A model generated the notes under the pieces. That model did no database searches. It saw only the letters and a program-made list of their open reading frames with translations, and had not been told where the DNA came from. Below, one piece after another: positions 18,622 through 29,452 of a DNA stretch of 64,000 nt; within the stretch, counting starts at the first letter, position 1, and each line of letters starts with the position of its first letter. Origin of the DNA: Qipengyuania atrilutea (GTDB taxonomy: Bacteria > Pseudomonadota > Alphaproteobacteria > Sphingomonadales > Sphingomonadaceae); assembly GCF_013370205.1 (NCBI RefSeq), contig NZ_JABWGV010000003.1, positions 570,491 to 634,490 on the forward strand. The letters are read 5' to 3'. A program made the translations under genes and the position numbers.

Positions 18622-21180
18622 TCAGTAGCTCTGCCATTCGGCAAGAAGCGCTTCGATTTCCTGCTTACCGTATGGCTTCGTTAAAAGCTTCGCCGCGCCG
18701 AGTTCGCCGACCTGATCGCCCATGTCGCCGTACCCGCTCGCGAGTACGAACGGCGTATCTTTCTCCCGAAGAGCCTTGGCGACGGGTTTGCTCGAGCTGT
18801 CGCCCAGGTTGAAGTCGAGGATCGCGAGATCGAACTTGTGATCTTTGACGATCTCCAGTGCCGCTGGAACGGTGCTGGCGACCGTTATTTCGGTTACGCC
18901 GAGCGCCGACAAACAGTCTTCGACGTCCATCGCGATAAGCATGCTGTCTTCGACCAGAAGGACGGATTTCGGGAGTTCTCCCGATGACGCTTGCTGCGCG
19001 GAGACGCGTTCCTTCTCCGCCGCGGTGTCGCTGGAGACCTTACCGCCGAAGCGCACGTATTTTGCCGGAATGAGAAACTGGGCCGAAACGCCGTCCGGAG
19101 CGTATTCGATCTCGCTCTTGCCGCCGAGTTCGAACGGGATGGATTTCTCGATGATGGTCGAGCCGAAACCGCGGCGGGAAGGTTCTTTGACCTTTGGTCC
19201 ATCGTGCTCGCGCCACAGTATGCGCAGGTTCTTCTGTTCGTCGCGTTCGAGTTCGACGTCGAGCCTTCCCGTACTGTCGCTCAAAGAGCCGTATTTGGCC
19301 GCGTTCGTGATCATTTCGTGTATGACCAGCGCGAGGACGGTATAGGCTTCGGGGGCGATCAGAGCGTTGATGCCGCTCACGTTGATCCGGTTCGACTTCC
19401 CGCTCAGATAGGCTTCAGTCTCGGAATCGAGCAGATCGCGAAACGCCGCGGCAGTCCAGTTTTGCCGCGTGATATTGTCGTGTGCGTTCGAAAGCGCGCT
19501 GATCCGCCCGCCGACCAGCGCGGAAAACTCTTCGATCGTATCCGCCTGATGGCGCGATTGGCTGATGAGGCTGCGGATCAGGTTCAGGATATTGCGAACG
19601 CGGTGGTTCAGTTCGGCAATCAGCAATTCCTGCTTCTGCTGCGCCTTCGCACGTTCCTGTACCGCTTCGTCAGTGAGGCGAAGTATGACCTCGAGTAGGC
19701 TCACGCGCAGCGAGCGCGAAATTTCGAGCGCCTGATTTGACCACGGTTCGGAGTGGCCCTCGACGTCTTCCTGCCACGCCTCGAAGCTCTTGCGCGGGGT
19801 CAGCCGCATCCCATTGGGGCCGTACTCGACAGCTTTTTCGGGATTACCGCCCCAGTGTACGACCTGCGCCAGTTCCTTGCGCCATAGTACGAGGTAATCG
19901 CGCGGGCTGCGGGACACCGGGATGATGAGCGCACCGGCGGCGCGGTCGGCGAACTCCTTGGCTGCAGGGATGTGCTCCTGCAGCGACGACGTTGCGAAAG
20001 TCTGGCTCGTCGCACCGCTGTTGAGCGCCGGCAGGATCTGCTCGAACTCCTTGCGTGTCGGAGCGGAACCGACGGTGTTGTACACGCCGTCGAACCAGAC
20101 GCTGGCCCCGTCGCAGGGCACGATCTCGCCGATGATGGGACCAACCGTATCGAAGCTTTCGGCAAGCGATTGGCCGTCCGCAAAGCTACGCATCAGGCGC
20201 TCGTGAAGCTGCTGGCTGCGCCGGCGGCTCTCGGCGATCTGCGCGTTCAAGGCCCGGTCGAGCTTGAGCGAGAAGACTTCCGAAATCAGTTCCGCCGCCG
20301 TGCGTTTCGAATAGGGAAGCGGGCGGGGCTCGTAATGATGACAGGCGAACAAGCCCCAAAGCTCTCCGCCGATCACGATCGAGATGGACAGGGAGGCCTC
20401 AACCCCCATGTTCTTCAGATATTCGATGTGGATGGGCGAGACCGCCCTGAGCGTCGACATGCTGAGGTCGAGCGGCGTCTTGTCCATCGATACGAGCGGC
20501 TCGATCGGCACGTTTCCCGCATTGACGTCGGCGATGATGCGGAAGCGGTTGCGAAGGTACAGTTGCCGCGCCTGGCGCGGGATGTCGGTGTGCGGATAGC
20601 GCAGTCCGAAGAAGCTATCCGTCCCGTGCTTCAGGTCTTCCGCAATAACCTCGCCCGAACCGTCGTCGTGAAACTTATATACCATCACTCGGTCGAACCC
20701 GAGAAGGTTGCGAACGTGTTCCGCGGCGACCGAGCACAGTTCCTCGACAGGCAGTTTGCCATCGTCGCGCTCCAGCATCGGGCGGATCATGCTGATCTGG
20801 TCGGCGTGATCGGCGGCATCGTGTGGTTCGAATTCGATGGTCAGGCACTTGCCGGCGCCGTGCAGCGCACAGTCGAACAGGCCTGCCCCGTCGACGAGCT
20901 CGATGCCGAAGATCCGTTCGACGTGATCGGACTTACTGCATAGCGTGGCGGCGTCACGCAAGCGGTCGAGCGCGGAAGGGCTGAAAATTCCGCTCAGCTT
21001 CTTGCCGAGTAGAATTCCGACATCCCTGCCCAGTATCTCCGAGACATTCGCGGAGTAATGGGCAATCATCCAGTCGTTGTTGACCGATACGAGCGCCCCG
21101 AACGGCTGGATGAGGCCGAGTTCCTGAATGGGTTCGCGGTCGCAGTTCGACAGGTCGACCTTAGGCATGCGGATGTTCAT
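18622..21180 (-). CDS. Bacteriophytochrome hybrid HWE histidine kinase with receiver domain
   Basis: An 852-residue red/far-red photoreceptor kinase. Cys13 (SNCDREPI) is the expected biliverdin attachment site before the PAS domain. The GAF domain has PHTDIPRQAR (196-205) and VSPIHIEYLKNMG (248-260). The PHY tongue shows WGG (443-445) and PRKSF (462-466). The kinase is of the HWE class: His526 in LNHRVRN, N-box HEMITNAAKYG and the W-R-E triad at 656-658. A receiver domain (738-852) is fused at the C-terminus with Asp789 as phospho-acceptor. No output domain or separate response regulator is adjacent, so the signal must leave through another protein. The start overlaps the heme oxygenase stop by 4 nt. 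Confidence 0.96.
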   Translation of the reverse strand: MNIRMPKVDLSNCDREPIQELGLIQPFGALVSVNNDWMIAHYSANVSEILGRDVGILLGKKLSGIFSPSALDRLRDAATLCSKSDHVERIFGIELVDGAGLFDCALHGAGKCLTIEFEPHDAADHADQISMIRPMLERDDGKLPVEELCSVAAEHVRNLLGFDRVMVYKFHDDGSGEVIAEDLKHGTDSFFGLRYPHTDIPRQARQLYLRNRFRIIADVNAGNVPIEPLVSMDKTPLDLSMSTLRAVSPIHIEYLKNMGVEASLSISIVIGGELWGLFACHHYEPRPLPYSKRTAAELISEVFSLKLDRALNAQIAESRRRSQQLHERLMRSFADGQSLAESFDTVGPIIGEIVPCDGASVWFDGVYNTVGSAPTRKEFEQILPALNSGATSQTFATSSLQEHIPAAKEFADRAAGALIIPVSRSPRDYLVLWRKELAQVVHWGGNPEKAVEYGPNGMRLTPRKSFEAWQEDVEGHSEPWSNQALEISRSLRVSLLEVILRLTDEAVQERAKAQQKQELLIAELNHRVRNILNLIRSLISQSRHQADTIEEFSALVGGRISALSNAHDNITRQNWTAAAFRDLLDSETEAYLSGKSNRINVSGINALIAPEAYTVLALVIHEMITNAAKYGSLSDSTGRLDVELERDEQKNLRILWREHDGPKVKEPSRRGFGSTIIEKSIPFELGGKSEIEYAPDGVSAQFLIPAKYVRFGGKVSSDTAAEKERVSAQQASSGELPKSVLLVEDSMLIAMDVEDCLSALGVTEITVASTVPAALEIVKDHKFDLAILDFNLGDSSSKPVAKALREKDTPFVLASGYGDMGDQVGELGAAKLLTKPYGKQEIEALLAEWQSY

Positions 21181-21749
21181 GCTGCCGCCCTTTCGGTAAT
21201 ACGCTCGCTCTCCTCGATGAATCGAGCGAAGACAGCTTCGGCGCCGAGGAGCGCGGCCGCGGGATCGCCGCTGAAAGGTTGCTCGATTTTCGTACGCAAG
21301 CCGGTCCAGAACCGCGTCATCCGATCATCGGCAAGAAAGGCTTCGGGCCATTCGCCGCGCGAACCGCTGGCCTTACGCATATGGGACAGCATGGCACGGT
21401 TCCCTAGCGACGAACCTGCGAGCGCCCATGCGGCGCCGATAGGGTCGCTACCGTATGGAAGCGAAAAATCGGTGGCGACAGGAGGCAGCGTGTCGCCGAG
21501 CGCGGACAGATCGGACGCGATAAGAAGAACTTGCGAAGGAGGGAGCAAATCCTGCGGCATTTCGGCCTCTGCCCAAGCCTCTACGGGCAAGCGAGACCGG
21601 TACTGAAACAGCAGAAATTCCGCGTAATCTTCGGGATCGGTCAGGCACAATTCCGCTACGCGCAAGTCGAGCGTCTCGTGCACCCGCTGCGTTCCGTCGC
21701 GCAGCAATTGCCGAAGAGTCGGCTTCTCGACTGGTTTAGCAGAACTCAA
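21177..21749 (-). CDS. bphO: Biliverdin-producing heme oxygenase
   Basis: A 190-residue protein that cleaves heme to biliverdin, CO and iron. His24 in QRVHETLD is the proximal heme ligand, and SSLGNRAML in the second half matches the Gly-containing distal helix region. It supplies the chromophore for the phytochrome, and the two genes are translationally coupled (ATGA). Sequence similarity to plant or mammalian enzymes is low, as usual for BphO. The 199-nt divergent gap upstream (21750-21948) is AT-rich and must carry promoters in both directions, but I could not define boxes with confidence. Confidence 0.92.
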   Translation of the reverse strand: MSSAKPVEKPTLRQLLRDGTQRVHETLDLRVAELCLTDPEDYAEFLLFQYRSRLPVEAWAEAEMPQDLLPPSQVLLIASDLSALGDTLPPVATDFSLPYGSDPIGAAWALAGSSLGNRAMLSHMRKASGSRGEWPEAFLADDRMTRFWTGLRTKIEQPFSGDPAAALLGAEAVFARFIEESERITERAAA

Positions 21750-21948
21750 ATTCCTGATACGCCCTCTAGCCCAAGACCGCTGTACATTCTAACGCGGTCA
21801 TACGCATTATCGCAAAGGATACCCCTTCTCCCACGGTACTCCTGTTTACAAGACTTAATATCGAACTGCGTTCCGTATCCTTTCGAAATTAACCCGGTAT
21901 TTAATTCATGTTTAATGCCAGACGCATATTCGCGCAGGTTCGCACATA

Positions 21949-22389
21949 ATGATCGCGCAGACCATTCAGCTGGCTTTGGCTCCGGTGTTCGTCCTCGTGG
22001 CGATTGGCAACATCATGAACCTGCTGTCGGCCCGGCTGGGACGCGTCGTCGACCGGTCGCGCCAGCTTCAGCAACTTCACCGCGAGACCAGCGGCGCCGA
22101 GCATGATCTGATCGTTCGCGAAATCCGTATCATCGACCGGCGCATCGAACTTATTGGGAGCGCGATCCTGCGCATGGTCATGAGCGGCCTCAGCATCGGC
22201 GTGACGGTGGTTCTGCTGTTCGTCGAGGAGTTCGCCAGCGCACCGCTTCAGCCGCTCGTTGCCTTCATCTTCATCGTCGCGATCGGCCTGCTGATGTGGG
22301 CGCTAGTGCTGTTCTTCCTCGAAACACGTGCGGCGTCGGACGCGCTTCGCATCCCGAAAGACTATCTGGAACTCGACCGCGACCTATAG
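21949..22389 (+). CDS. DUF2721 domain-containing membrane protein
   Basis: A 146-residue protein with three likely transmembrane helices (about 5-25, 72-95 and 100-122). It matches DUF2721: IQLALAPVFVLVAIGNIMNLLSARLGRVVDRSR. A charged cytoplasmic loop with many Arg and Glu residues separates helix one from helix two. The family is widespread and uncharacterised. It is transcribed alone and diverges from bphO. Confidence 0.88.
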   Translation: MIAQTIQLALAPVFVLVAIGNIMNLLSARLGRVVDRSRQLQQLHRETSGAEHDLIVREIRIIDRRIELIGSAILRMVMSGLSIGVTVVLLFVEEFASAPLQPLVAFIFIVAIGLLMWALVLFFLETRAASDALRIPKDYLELDRDL

Positions 22390-22406
22390 GGGCGTGTGCG
22401 ACCCGC

Positions 22407-22703
22407 TTAGGTGAGCAGTTTCTGCCCTTTCTCGCGGATTGCGCCCGCCACCAGCGGCTCGACGAACGATAGGGCTGGCGGTAGCTGCACCTCGAACACC
22501 AACTGCGTTTCCTCGACCAGGACGCGGCCGTTGATTGCTTGGCCCATAGCTGCGACGGACATGCCCATTTCGTCCTCGCCGCGCCAGTCGGTGGTGACCT
22601 GCGCCATGCCGCCGGGAATATGATCGGCGATCTCGTGGCTGCGCTCGCGCAGACGGCGGCGCACCTCGGCCTTTTCGAGATTATGCGGGATTGCGACGCG
22701 CAT
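22407..22703 (-). CDS. Polyhydroxyalkanoic acid system family protein
   Basis: A 98-residue protein that begins MRVAIPHNLEKAEVRRRL and contains VTTDWRGEDEMGMSVAAMG, typical of the small PHA_gran_rgn family annotated as polyhydroxyalkanoic acid system protein. Members are thought to bind granules or lipids, but no biochemical role is established. No phaC or phasin gene is near. Its start abuts the stop of the XpaC-like gene, so it is probably the third gene of a telA-xpaC operon. Confidence 0.8.
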   Translation of the reverse strand: MRVAIPHNLEKAEVRRRLRERSHEIADHIPGGMAQVTTDWRGEDEMGMSVAAMGQAINGRVLVEETQLVFEVQLPPALSFVEPLVAGAIREKGQKLLT

Positions 22704-23451
22704 TAGTTCTTCTCGATCTTGGTCTGGGGATTTTCGCCGTATTTGTAGTCGAGGTAGCGGGTCTTGATCGCAAGGTCGTCCATCGCGCCGCTCGAAAGCT
22801 GGCGGTTGATACTGTCGAGTTCCTTACTGATCGCAGAGAGACTCTGCGTGACCTGCTCGTCCGGTGTAGAGCCGGCGCTTTTGTCGCCGCGCATTCCTGC
22901 TGGAATGCGGCGATAGCTGTCGATCGTTTCGGGTAATACTTCGCCGACGAGCGTGCGAATATCGCGCGCCGCGGGGTGGTTCTGGTCGATGGTTTCAAGC
23001 TGCGCGCCGAGCGTATCGAGCTGCACGCCCATATCGTCGATAAGGCGCGCTGCCGGTGCCGGCAGGGCGGGGCGTTGATGCTCCAGCCACAGTTCGGTCC
23101 GGCCGACCATCTGGCGCACGTCACCCTTGTTGAGATCGGCGCGCTTGGGCACTTTCATGCGCGGAAATACGCTGAAGACGACGACCGCGGTAAGGACTGC
23201 GAGTGCCGTCAGCATCACGCCGACAAAGCCGAGACCGCCGATTACCATGCCTGCGATCATGGCGGCGACTAGGATTGCGCCGATTGCAGCCAGCGCCCGG
23301 ACGACCTTGCGCATCAAATGCCGCGCCTTGATGTCGCGCGATCCTTCGCCGATCGACCCGGCACGCCGATGACGACCCCCCGAACGGTTGTCGTCGCGCA
23401 CCCGCCGCGCTTCCTCGATCAGCCGGTCGCTGTTGGTGGTGAGATCGCCCA

Positions 23452-23452
<1 letters not shown>
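22703..23452 (-). CDS. XpaC-like membrane protein (5-bromo-4-chloroindolyl phosphate hydrolysis family)
   Basis: A 249-residue protein. A basic N-terminus is followed by two adjacent transmembrane helices (ALAAIGAILVAAMIAGMVIG and VMLTALAVLTAVVVFSVF) and then a helical cytoplasmic domain of about 145 residues. This layout and the position directly after telA match the XpaC family, whose name comes from an X-phosphate hydrolysis phenotype in Bacillus and does not imply a phosphatase. XpaC and TelA genes are often paired. It shares one base with the telA start codon. Confidence 0.72.
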
Positions 23453-24672
<1,220 letters not shown>

Positions 24673-24894
24673 TTTACGCCGCTTGCTCCCGCTCTTCGTT
24701 CCTGTGGAGGCCCCTATGAACAGGAGCCAGCATTCCTTACTGTATTAGTAATCTATAACACGCCTTTCAAGCTTAGAGCGAGCCGTTATAGCAGCGCAAG
24801 CCAAAGCGCACTCAAGGGGGGTTCAAGTGCACCTAACAGGCGGCTAAGGCGGCTGACGCCGCCAGAAACACAGGTTCGCGGCAGGAGGGACGAT

Positions 24895-26496
24895 TTGGCC
24901 GAAGAAACGATGCGGAGCGGGGAAAGGTCCGCAGGATTTTCCGGCCACCCGGTAGCTGGCAATGCCGGGTCCGACAATCCGGAAGGCGAAGCGCGCGGCA
25001 TGCTCGAACGCGACAGTTTTGCGGGCGTGATCCTGTCGTGGCGCCGCTGGTGGCGCGATGCGGTCGTCGGAACGGTCGACAAGGCCAGCGTCATCGAGAA
25101 GCGGCGCGAGGAATGCCTACTGTCGGCCCGCTACCTGTTCATGATCGCCATGTCAGGCGGGATCGCGATCCTCGGCCTGCTGCTTTCGTCGCCGGCCGTA
25201 GTCATCGGCGCCATGCTGCTGTCGCCGCTGATGGGTCCGATCATGGGCCTCGGCTTCGCGCTCGCGGTGGGCGACTACAAGTGGATGCGCCAGTCGATGC
25301 GCTCGCTGCTTGCAGGAACGGTGATCGCCATCGCGCTGTGCGCGCTGATCGTGTTCGTCTCGCCGCTACAGACGGTCACTTCCGAGATTGCCTCGCGCAC
25401 CCGTCCCAATCTGTTCGATCTCATGGTGGCGGTCTTCTCCGCCCTCGCCGGGGCCTATGCCATGATCCGTGGGCGCGAGGGCACGATCGTCGGGGTCGCC
25501 ATCGCGACCGCCCTCATGCCGCCGATCGCGGTGGTCGGGTTCGGCCTCGCAACCTTCAACTGGACGGTCTTTTCCGGCGCGCTGCTGCTCTATGTCACCA
25601 ACCTCGTTGCCATCGCCCTTATCGCGATGGCGATGGCTCGGCTCTACGGGTTCAGCTCGACCCTGTCGGAGCGATCGACACTGGTGCAGAACGTCATCGT
25701 CGTGTCCGTATTCGTGGCGCTCGCCATTCCGCTCGGCCTCACCCTCATCCAGATCGGCTGGGAAGCGCAGGCGCAGCGCGTGATCCGCAGCGAACTGCTC
25801 GACGGGTTCGACGACCGGGCGCGTCTGTCGCAGATCGACATCGATTGGGATGCGGAGCCGCTGACCATCGACGCGACCGTGCTCACCCCGCGGCTGGAGG
25901 ACGAGGCGGAACGCTTCGCGCGGCAAGGGCTTGAGCGTGAACTGGACCGGCCGGTCAACCTCACCCTCACGCAATATCTGGTCGGAACGAGCGCTTCGGC
26001 GGCGGAGGAAGCGCAGCTTCAGGCGGCCCGCGCGCAGGAAGAGGCCGCCGCCAACCGGGCCGAGGAACTCGCTGCCCGCCTTTCAATCGTCGCTGGAGTT
26101 GATCCCGAAAACGTGACGGTTGACCGTCAGCGCCGCCGCGCACTGGTTACCGCGCAGCCCCTCGAAGGAGCGAGCCTTGCCGCGTACCGGGAGCTCGAAC
26201 GGCGCATCACCGATACGGAGCAGGGGTGGGACGTCAGGATCACGCCGCCCCTGCGGGACTTGCCCGACATCACCTTCGAGGAGAAAGAGCCCGACGCCGC
26301 CGGACGGCGCGCATTGGCCCTCGCCGCGTGGGCCTCGTCTCGTACCGGGGTGCCGGTCCGGCTCTCCGGACCCGCTGGTGCGGTTGCCGCCGCGAGCCAG
26401 GTTCTGTCGGGCGCAGGCGTGCAGTTCACTGCCGAGACCGACGGAGAAGGTTTCGGCCCGGTCACCGTAAACTGGAACACGGGAGATACGGAATGA
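24895..26496 (+). CDS. DUF389 domain-containing membrane protein
   Basis: A 533-residue protein from a TTG start with a perfect AGGAGG six bases upstream; the open frame continues further up but has no comparable ribosome site. Residues about 75-300 carry six or seven transmembrane helices of DUF389, with the conserved SSPAVVIGAMLLSPLMGPI and ATALMPPIAVVGFGLA. The C-terminal 230 residues are soluble, including an Ala/Glu-rich coiled-coil-like stretch (EEAQLQAARAQEEAAANRAE). Function is unknown; some DUF389 proteins are described as possible hydrophobic transporters or stress proteins. The stop overlaps the MAPEG start (ATGA). Confidence 0.88.
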   Translation: MAEETMRSGERSAGFSGHPVAGNAGSDNPEGEARGMLERDSFAGVILSWRRWWRDAVVGTVDKASVIEKRREECLLSARYLFMIAMSGGIAILGLLLSSPAVVIGAMLLSPLMGPIMGLGFALAVGDYKWMRQSMRSLLAGTVIAIALCALIVFVSPLQTVTSEIASRTRPNLFDLMVAVFSALAGAYAMIRGREGTIVGVAIATALMPPIAVVGFGLATFNWTVFSGALLLYVTNLVAIALIAMAMARLYGFSSTLSERSTLVQNVIVVSVFVALAIPLGLTLIQIGWEAQAQRVIRSELLDGFDDRARLSQIDIDWDAEPLTIDATVLTPRLEDEAERFARQGLERELDRPVNLTLTQYLVGTSASAAEEAQLQAARAQEEAAANRAEELAARLSIVAGVDPENVTVDRQRRRALVTAQPLEGASLAAYRELERRITDTEQGWDVRITPPLRDLPDITFEEKEPDAAGRRALALAAWASSRTGVPVRLSGPAGAVAAASQVLSGAGVQFTAETDGEGFGPVTVNWNTGDTE

Positions 26497-26888
26497 CGAG
26501 CGAACTGATCGTGCTGGCGCTGGCGGGCCTGCTGCTCGTCGTCCACATCCTTCTGGCGGCCCATTACAAGACGAAGCAGTACGGCGCGGAATGGAACATG
26601 GGGCCGCGGGACGAGGACAAGCCGCCGCTCAATGACATCGCCGGCCGGCTCGAGCGTGCGAGCGGCAATTTTCGCGAAACGCTGCCGCTTGCGATCATCG
26701 CGCTGTTCGGCGTCGTGCTGGCAGGCAAGGCGAGCGAGCTTACCGCCATCGCCGCATGGGTCTGGCTCGGCGCGCGGCTCGTCTACCTGCCGCTCTACTG
26801 GGCGGGCATTCCCAAGCTCCGGACGCTGGTCTTCGGGGTCAGCCTGCTTTCGCTGCTGACCGTGCTGGGCGTGCTTCTGCTAGGCTAG
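26493..26888 (+). CDS. MAPEG family membrane protein
   Basis: A 131-residue protein with four hydrophobic helices. Between helix one and two it has QYGAEWNMGPRD and GRLERASGNFRETLPL, the ERA-x-x-N-x-x-E pattern of MAPEG proteins (membrane-associated proteins in eicosanoid and glutathione metabolism). Bacterial members may have glutathione transferase or peroxidase activity, but this is not proven for this subgroup. It is translationally coupled to DUF389 and its stop overlaps that of the convergent acyl-AMP ligase by 4 nt (CTAG). Confidence 0.88.
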   Translation: MTSELIVLALAGLLLVVHILLAAHYKTKQYGAEWNMGPRDEDKPPLNDIAGRLERASGNFRETLPLAIIALFGVVLAGKASELTAIAAWVWLGARLVYLPLYWAGIPKLRTLVFGVSLLSLLTVLGVLLLG

Positions 26889-28636
26889 GCCGCCAGTTCG
26901 AGCGGCTGGATCTCGCCCGACAGATACAGCTTCTTCGCCTTCGCCCGGCTGAGCTTTCCGGAGGAGGTGCGAGGCAGCGTGCGCGGCGGAACCAGTTCGA
27001 CCACGCAGTTCATGCCGGTCACCGACTGGACCTTGTCGCGGATCTGCTGCCGCAGCTTCACCCGCTCGTCGGGATCGGATACGCGGCAATGTACCAGCAC
27101 GGCGGGCGCTTCCTCCCCGGCCTCGGTCTCGACCGAGAAGGCCGCGATGTCGCCGTGGTTGAAGCCCGGAAGCTGCTCAACCGCCCATTCGATGTCCTGC
27201 GGCCAGTGATTCTTGCCGTTAATGATGATCATGTCCTTCGCCCGGCCGACGATGAACAGGTAGCTATCGGCCAGATAGCCCATGTCACCCGTATCGAGCC
27301 ACGCGCCGCCGCCGTCGTCGCTCGGCACGAGACAGTCGTTCGTCGCTTCCTCGTTACGGAAATAGGAGTGCATGACGCTGGGACCGCGGCACCAGACCTT
27401 GCCGATCTGGTGGTCGCCCTTGGCCTCTCTGTTTTCGCCGCGGATTTCGACTTCCATGTCGGGCAGCGCCTTGCCGCAGTTCACGATCGCGCGGTAGCGC
27501 GCCGGACGCGACAGGTCGCGGGGCGTGCCGGAAAGCCGCTCTTCCTCGACCAGTTCGATGCGAATGCCTTCGCCGGGCGGCATCACGGTAACCGCCAGCG
27601 TCGCCTCGGCGAGGCCGTAGCTGGGCGTGAACGCGCTCGCCTTGAAGCCCGCTTCGGCAAAGGCATTGACGAAATTCTGCATCACGTCGGGCCGGATCAT
27701 GTCCGCGCCGTTGCCCGCGACCCGCCAGCGCGACAGGTCGAACTTGTCGCCGACCTGCGTCTGGCTCGACACGCGGCGCGCGCAGATGTCGTAGCCGAAG
27801 GTCGGCGAGTAGGAGAGCGTCGTGCCCTTGTTGCGGCTGATCAGCGACAGCCAGGCGAGAGGCCGACGCGCGAAATGTTCGGTTTTGAGGTAATCGACCG
27901 ACATCTGGTTCGCGATCAGCGACAGGAAGCAGCCGACGAGGCCCATGTCGTGATACCACGGCAGCCAGCTGACGACACGCTCGTTGGAGCGCACGTCCAT
28001 CGTGGCTGCATGGCCGTAGAGATTGTGCAGCAGCGCCTTATGCGTAACGGCGACGCCTGTCGGAAACCGGGTCGAGCCGCTGGAATACTGGAGGTAGCAG
28101 ATGTCTTCCGGCTCGGCTTCGGGGAAGTCGCACTCGGCGGCTTCTCGCTCGGCGAACGCGGCCCAGTTCACGCCTTCGCAGCCCTGCCGCCCTGCCGCGG
28201 CAGCACCCATTTCGTCGATCTCCGCCGGATAGAGCAGCATCTTGGGATCGCTGGAGGACAATTGCACGGCAAGCTGGTCGATATAGCCCTCTTTCCCGCC
28301 GAAGCCGGTGGGAAGCGGAAGTGGGACCGGCCAGGCGCCGACATAGACGCAGGCGCAGAACAGCGCGGCGAACTCGGGCGATGTTTCGGCGATCAGCGCG
28401 ACGCGGTCGCCCTTTTCGATGCCGCTCGCGGCCAGCCGGCGCGCCATAGCAAGCGCGTCTTCCTTGAGTTCGCTATACGGATAGCCGCGTGCAAGCTCCC
28501 CCCGCATATCATGGAAGTTCAGCCCTTTTTTGCTGCGGGCGGCGTAATCGATCGCTTCGTTGAACGTCGCGAAATCGGCGCGGCGGCGCGGCAAATCGCA
28601 GTCGTTCGGCGTCGGCTTGATAGCTGTGTTGCTCAT
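26885..28636 (-). CDS. Fatty acyl-AMP ligase (FAAL-type AMP-binding protein)
   Basis: A 583-residue ANL-superfamily enzyme. The phosphate loop is YSSGSTRFPTG, the adenine motif region is SPTFGYDICARRV, and TGDMGYLADSYLFIVGRAKDMI provides the hinge Asp and Arg. The catalytic Lys is in RTSSGKLSRAK near the C-terminus. The overall length and the STRFPTGVAVTH form fit fatty acyl-AMP ligases, which activate fatty acids as adenylates for transfer to an acyl carrier protein rather than to CoA. No ACP, PKS or NRPS gene is adjacent, so its acceptor is elsewhere or it feeds lipid metabolism. The FAAL-specific insertion should be checked by alignment. Confidence 0.85.
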   Translation of the reverse strand: MSNTAIKPTPNDCDLPRRRADFATFNEAIDYAARSKKGLNFHDMRGELARGYPYSELKEDALAMARRLAASGIEKGDRVALIAETSPEFAALFCACVYVGAWPVPLPLPTGFGGKEGYIDQLAVQLSSSDPKMLLYPAEIDEMGAAAAGRQGCEGVNWAAFAEREAAECDFPEAEPEDICYLQYSSGSTRFPTGVAVTHKALLHNLYGHAATMDVRSNERVVSWLPWYHDMGLVGCFLSLIANQMSVDYLKTEHFARRPLAWLSLISRNKGTTLSYSPTFGYDICARRVSSQTQVGDKFDLSRWRVAGNGADMIRPDVMQNFVNAFAEAGFKASAFTPSYGLAEATLAVTVMPPGEGIRIELVEEERLSGTPRDLSRPARYRAIVNCGKALPDMEVEIRGENREAKGDHQIGKVWCRGPSVMHSYFRNEEATNDCLVPSDDGGGAWLDTGDMGYLADSYLFIVGRAKDMIIINGKNHWPQDIEWAVEQLPGFNHGDIAAFSVETEAGEEAPAVLVHCRVSDPDERVKLRQQIRDKVQSVTGMNCVVELVPPRTLPRTSSGKLSRAKAKKLYLSGEIQPLELAA

Positions 28637-28765
28637 GATGTGTGTCGCAAAACGTTGATATTCTGCGCCTTCTGACCCCCTCGATCACCGTTTCGCGCCT
28701 TTGTCATGAACCTACGCAAAACTGCAAGCTTTCCCATTTGATAAGGAGTGTGGCACGAATAAGGC

Positions 28766-29452
28766 ATGAGCTTCGACAATCCCAAGCGAAAAAGCGGTCA
28801 GCGTCGGGAGCGGCGTCCTGCAAAGCCGCTCGATCCGGCGCGGATGGAGGAGCTGGCGCTTGCATACGTCGCCCGCTTCGCGACGAGCGCGAACAAGCTG
28901 CGTCAGTATCTGCTGCGCAAACTGCGCGAGCGCGGGTTTGCCGCGGACGCTGCGGAAAGTTGGCTGCCGGATGATGCTGCCGACGCCGATGCGAACGCGG
29001 AGACAGGGCGAGAGCACGCTGACCGCATCGTTCAAAGGTTTGTGGAGAAGGGCTACGTCGACGACGACCTCTACGCAAAGACGCGGGCCAGCAACCTGCT
29101 CTCCCGCGGTTACGGCGCACGGCGGATCGAGGCGACGCTGCGGCACGACGGGATCGCGGAAGACCTGCGCCAGTCGCACGCACCGGAGGAGGCCGCAGCC
29201 CGCGAAGCTGCGCTGGCGCTGGCGAAGAAGCGGCGCTTCGGTCCCTACTCGCGTTCGGCTCTAAGCGCGGACGAAGAAGCGCCGGAAAACGAGCGCGATT
29301 TCGAAGTGTGGCAGGAACAGCAAAAGCTGCGCGAAAAGCAGCTTGCGGCGATGCTGCGTGCAGGACATGATTTCGGTGCGGCCAAATCGGTGATAGACGC
29401 ACCCTCTATCGCGGCGGCGGAACGCTGGGCCGCAGGAGACGACGATGATTGA
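28766..29452 (+). CDS. recX: Regulatory protein RecX
   Basis: A 228-residue protein made of three-helix repeats. LALAYVARFATSANKLRQYLLRKL and IVQRFVEKGYVDDDLYAKTRASNLLSRGYGARRIEATL are typical RecX segments. RecX binds RecA filaments and limits their activity. The C-terminal 70 residues (LAKKRRFGPYSR, then acidic sequence) extend beyond E. coli RecX, as in other alphaproteobacteria. recA is not adjacent. The stop overlaps the start of the DUF192 gene by 8 nt. An AAGGAG lies 14-19 nt upstream of ATG 28766, rather far, so the start is only moderately certain. Confidence 0.88.
   Translation: MSFDNPKRKSGQRRERRPAKPLDPARMEELALAYVARFATSANKLRQYLLRKLRERGFAADAAESWLPDDAADADANAETGREHADRIVQRFVEKGYVDDDLYAKTRASNLLSRGYGARRIEATLRHDGIAEDLRQSHAPEEAAAREAALALAKKRRFGPYSRSALSADEEAPENERDFEVWQEQQKLREKQLAAMLRAGHDFGAAKSVIDAPSIAAAERWAAGDDDD

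Noticed and set aside
21750..21948. An EcfG (general stress) promoter upstream of bphO.
   Set aside because: GGAAC occurs on the minus strand, but at the right distance the -10 region reads CTTG instead of CGTT, so the match is too weak.
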